Positions 61,330-64,000 of a DNA stretch of 64,000 bases are shown one piece after another. The DNA lies in the NCBI GenBank assembly GCA_960531495.1, contig OY482866.1, forward strand, positions 2,967,201 to 3,031,200. The letters run 5' to 3'. Numbering within the stretch: the first letter of the stretch is position 1; the number at the start of each line of letters is the position of its first letter. Below the pieces are notes generated by a model. That model saw nothing but the letters and a program-made list of their open reading frames with translations. It ran no database searches and was not told where the DNA came from. Position numbers and translations under genes: made by a program. The DNA comes from Zeus faber (Eukaryota; Chordata; Actinopteri; Zeiformes; Zeidae).

Positions 61330-63270
61330 GGCGTTGGTCCCCTGCCAGAGCTGGGTTTTTCTTTGTGAGAAAGAAGGACAAGTTTCTATGCCCTTGCATT
61401 GACTCAATTACAACACAGTCAAAAACGGAACGCTTATCATCTGGTGAGGATCAGGGAGAGGGAGGCGTGGAAGAAGGCCTTTAATACTCCTACCAGACAG
61501 TATGAGTACTTAGTCATGCCTTTTGGTCTTGCCAATGCACCCACAGTTCCAGGGGTTGGTCAGTGATGTTCCCTGAGACCTGCTATACATTTGTGTTTTT
61601 GTGTATTTGGATGATATACAAATTTTTTCCAAGACCAAAAAGGAAGATGTGTTGCACGTGCGCCTAGTCTTGCAGAGGCTTCTGGAGAAGCAGCTCTTCA
61701 TAAATGCCGAAAAATGCGAGTTTCACTCCTCAAAAGTGTCCTCCTCATATTTGTCATCAACACTGGTAACATCCAGATGGACTCGATCAAGACAAGGGTG
61801 GTCAAGGACTGGCCTACTCCCGCCACTCACAAGGACCTTGAACACTTTCTGGGCTTCTGTAATTTCTACAGACGATTCATCCGGAATTACAGTTCGGTGC
61901 AAAATGTCGGTGGCAAAGGTCCCAGAATGTTCCATTCCAGTGGTCCTCCACGGCTGAGAGGACTTTTGGTGAGTTAAAATCACGTTTCACCTCTGCAACC
62001 ATTTTCATCTTCCTAGATCCCCCTCGCCAGTTCATTGAGGAGGTGGACGCCTCAGACACCGGAGTAGGGGCAGTCCTGTCTCAGCGGTTGGCTCAGAAGG
62101 ATCAGAAGTTTCACCCATGTGTCGTCTTCTCCCAGAAGCTGTCTCAGACGCTGTCTCAGGCGGGAATTGTTGGCGGTGAAACTTGCACTGGAGGAGTGGG
62201 GGCACTGTTTGAAAAGGACAGAGCAGCCAATTTTGGACGGATCACAGGAATGTGGAATACATCCGTCCAGCTAAACGGCTGATTCATCGACAAGCCAGGT
62301 GGGCCCTCTTCAACCATTTGATTTCGCTCTCTCTCTTGCAGACCAGGCTTTAAGAACATCAAATCTGACGCGTTGTCACATCACTTCCAGCCTGAAAGTG
62401 CTCCTCCACAACCCGAAGGTTTCCTTTCTCTGACACATAATCGCTGCGGTAACCTGGAAGGTGGAGTACCAGGTGAAACGCTCCCATGCGGAGCACCCTG
62501 CACCTAGTGCATGTCATAATGACCGCCTGTTTGTCCCTGCGAGGCTCCACTTTCAGGTTCTCCAGTGGGGTCACTCCTCCTGCAGGGCTTGTCACCCTGT
62601 AGTGAGAAGCACCTTGGCGCTGTTGCGACAACGCTTCTGGTGGTCCTCCATAGAGGAGGCCACCAAGGGATTCATCAGCGCCTGCCAGTGTCACTGTGTC
62701 CAGCATTAGCATCAACAAGCTCCTTTGAGCCTTCTTCATCCCGACTGGACGTCTCCAGTCGGGATGAAGAAGGCTCAAAGGAGCTTGTTGATGCTAATGC
62801 TGGACACAGTGACACTTGTACTGTGTACCATTGTACTGTCTCACCTCCCGCAACCCTGCATCCTGGTCCAACCAACTTCTCCAATGTTCCCAGGGTTAAC
62901 AACCTCCGCTATTGCCCGAGCAGCAACGTGAGGCCAATGTTCCCTCAGTCCAGGCATTCATCCGGTGGTGTCACAGCTTGGATGCAGGCCCGCTCCACCC
63001 TCCTACGCTCCTCTGACCGTTTCCAATGGTCTGCCAACTGACAGCGCATCCCTGCACCCCGCTACATCCCTGGGCAGAGCATCTGGCTGTCTGTGTGGGA
63101 CCTTCCCCTCAGAGTGGAGTCCAAGAAGTTGGCGCCACGGTTCGTGGGTCCATTCCCCATCTCAAGGGTCATCAACCCTTCCGCCGCGATCCATGAGGAT
63201 TCATCCTACTTTCCATGTATTCAAGGTCAAATCGGTCAAAGAGAGTCCGCTGCAGTGTTCACCAAGCTTT
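61330..63270 (+). pseudogene. Decayed sushi-like gypsy pol
   Basis: [42 protein letters not shown], then an eroded catalytic site, then [20 protein letters not shown] and NFYRRFI. RNase H: EEVDASDTGVGAVLSQRLAQ. Integrase zinc module: [40 protein letters not shown]. The integrase catalytic core is missing, replaced by a palindrome. The C-terminal part returns ([20 protein letters not shown]). Numerous stops and frameshifts. It is related to, but older than, the element at 20.5-25.7 kb. No LTRs recognised. Confidence 0.8.
62687..62816. repeat. Perfect palindrome, 63-bp arms, 4-nt spacer
   Basis: 62687-62749 is the exact reverse complement of 62754-62816; the spacer is CGTC. The left arm continues the integrase sequence; the right arm is its inverted copy. 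Confidence 0.98.
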
Positions 63271-63274
63271 CCAG

Positions 63275-64000
63275 CATTATTCACTGCTGGTTTTTCCTGA
63301 CCTGACTGTTTTTGACCCTGCTTTCTGGACCTTGGATTCCCTGCCTGACCCTTGTCGGAAAGATGGGTGGAGCTATCCAATGGTGGCTCCACGTTACAGC
63401 CCAAGTGTAATTATCCAAAGATAATTTAGTAGTTTGTTGAAATCAACACTGGCGTCTTATACAGTAACAAGCATAATATTGCTGAAAATAAATAGAGTTC
63501 AAAGAAAAGCTTTCTACTCTTCATGAGAGAGCGGCCATACTCTTCTGTCTTATTAAAGTTAGATGCAGGGCCTGAAAGCGACAGAACAAAGACATACTGC
63601 TTCAACTAAGACTAGAAAGGAAAAGCTTGGACAGCTATCCAGTGTTTCACCCCTTACCCAATGAAACCAAAAATCCATTGGCATTCATTCCCAGGACAAA
63701 TGACTATGCAGTAGTCACAGGTATTCATCAGCTCCAGCTCCAATTGGCAGTGATGAAAACATGACACCCGGGTAAACACACTAATTTTCGCTCTATTTAC
63801 GGTGCGATGCGACTCGCGTTGCAGCTCTGGACATGGGAAAAAATGTTTGGGGAAAAATTACGTGTGCCCAAAATTTGGCAAAAAAGGCAACGCCGCTGTC
63901 AAAACTATCTTTTTGTGGTGTTGCTGCACAAGCGGGCGCGGAGCGATGCGCCAGATGAGGTCGGACGGACAGACTAGCACTCACATCCCCACTCAGCTCT
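63275..64000. other. No gene recognised
   Basis: Likely element 3' flank, then unassigned sequence. A minus frame at 63984-63793 has no known motif. Confidence 0.35.

Noticed and set aside
62687-62816. Palindrome as replication origin or regulatory hairpin
   Set aside because: Its left arm is plain integrase coding sequence, so an inverted duplication explains it.

Overview
The window looks like teleost fish nuclear DNA. It carries L2, Rex1-like, L1-like and RTE-like LINEs, tRNA-derived SINEs whose tail matches an L2 LINE, a sushi-type chromovirus, Tc1 and hAT DNA transposons, class I endogenous retrovirus (ERV) remnants and very long (AC)n and (GATA)n microsatellites. There is no operon-like organisation. 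The only clearly functional host gene is tRNA-Thr(AGT) at 11786-11859. The only host-like protein-coding trace is a broken, multi-exon minus-strand pseudogene that looks SAMD3-like (41.2 kb and 27.7-25.8 kb).

Layout. 0-13 kb: a 5'-truncated LINE reverse transcriptase (2-1711, +) abuts a minus-strand Rex1-like LINE (1734-3434). A SINE with a 10-bp target duplication follows, then L1 remnants (4.5-6.2 kb, -). Next come a G-rich retroposon family (6.37-7.64 kb, with copies at 10.6-11.5 and 12.87-13.17 kb), an L2 3' end (7.65-8.53 kb), a GATA array and the tRNA gene.

13.9-18.5 kb: a repeat (family B) carries a decayed hAT transposon (14150-17794). The hAT itself contains a SINE and a structurally complete non-autonomous LTR retrotransposon (16298-17480). 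An empty copy of the hAT target lies at 58.19 kb. Gypsy, SINE and RTE fragments follow.

18.9-29.6 kb: LTR relics, then a nearly intact sushi/Tf1-type chromovirus (20530-25665, -). It shows near-identical LTRs, a 5-bp target duplication, a self-priming primer site, a -1 frameshift heptamer and a single stop codon in gag. Next to it are exons of the SAMD3-like pseudogene.

28.9-41.2 kb is a nested stack. A minus-strand gag fragment is split by an ERV (29561-40825). The ERV env is split by an L2-clade LINE (about 34.22-39.45 kb), and that LINE is split by a solo LTR (36556-37076).

41.2-64 kb: LTR, LINE and SINE fragments; a possible DNA transposon with about 185-bp terminal inverted repeats (45.35-52.0 kb); a second L2 copy; a LINE interrupted by a SINE (53.4-55.2 kb); a Tc1 transposase whose N-terminal segment is inverted (55.2-56.5 kb); minus-strand ERV pol (58.3-59.5 kb); an L2-like fragment; and a decayed sushi-like element containing a perfect 63-bp-arm palindrome (61.3-63.3 kb).

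The order in which elements interrupt one another gives a relative history of insertions. Family names rest on protein motifs and repeat structure read by eye; no database search was possible.
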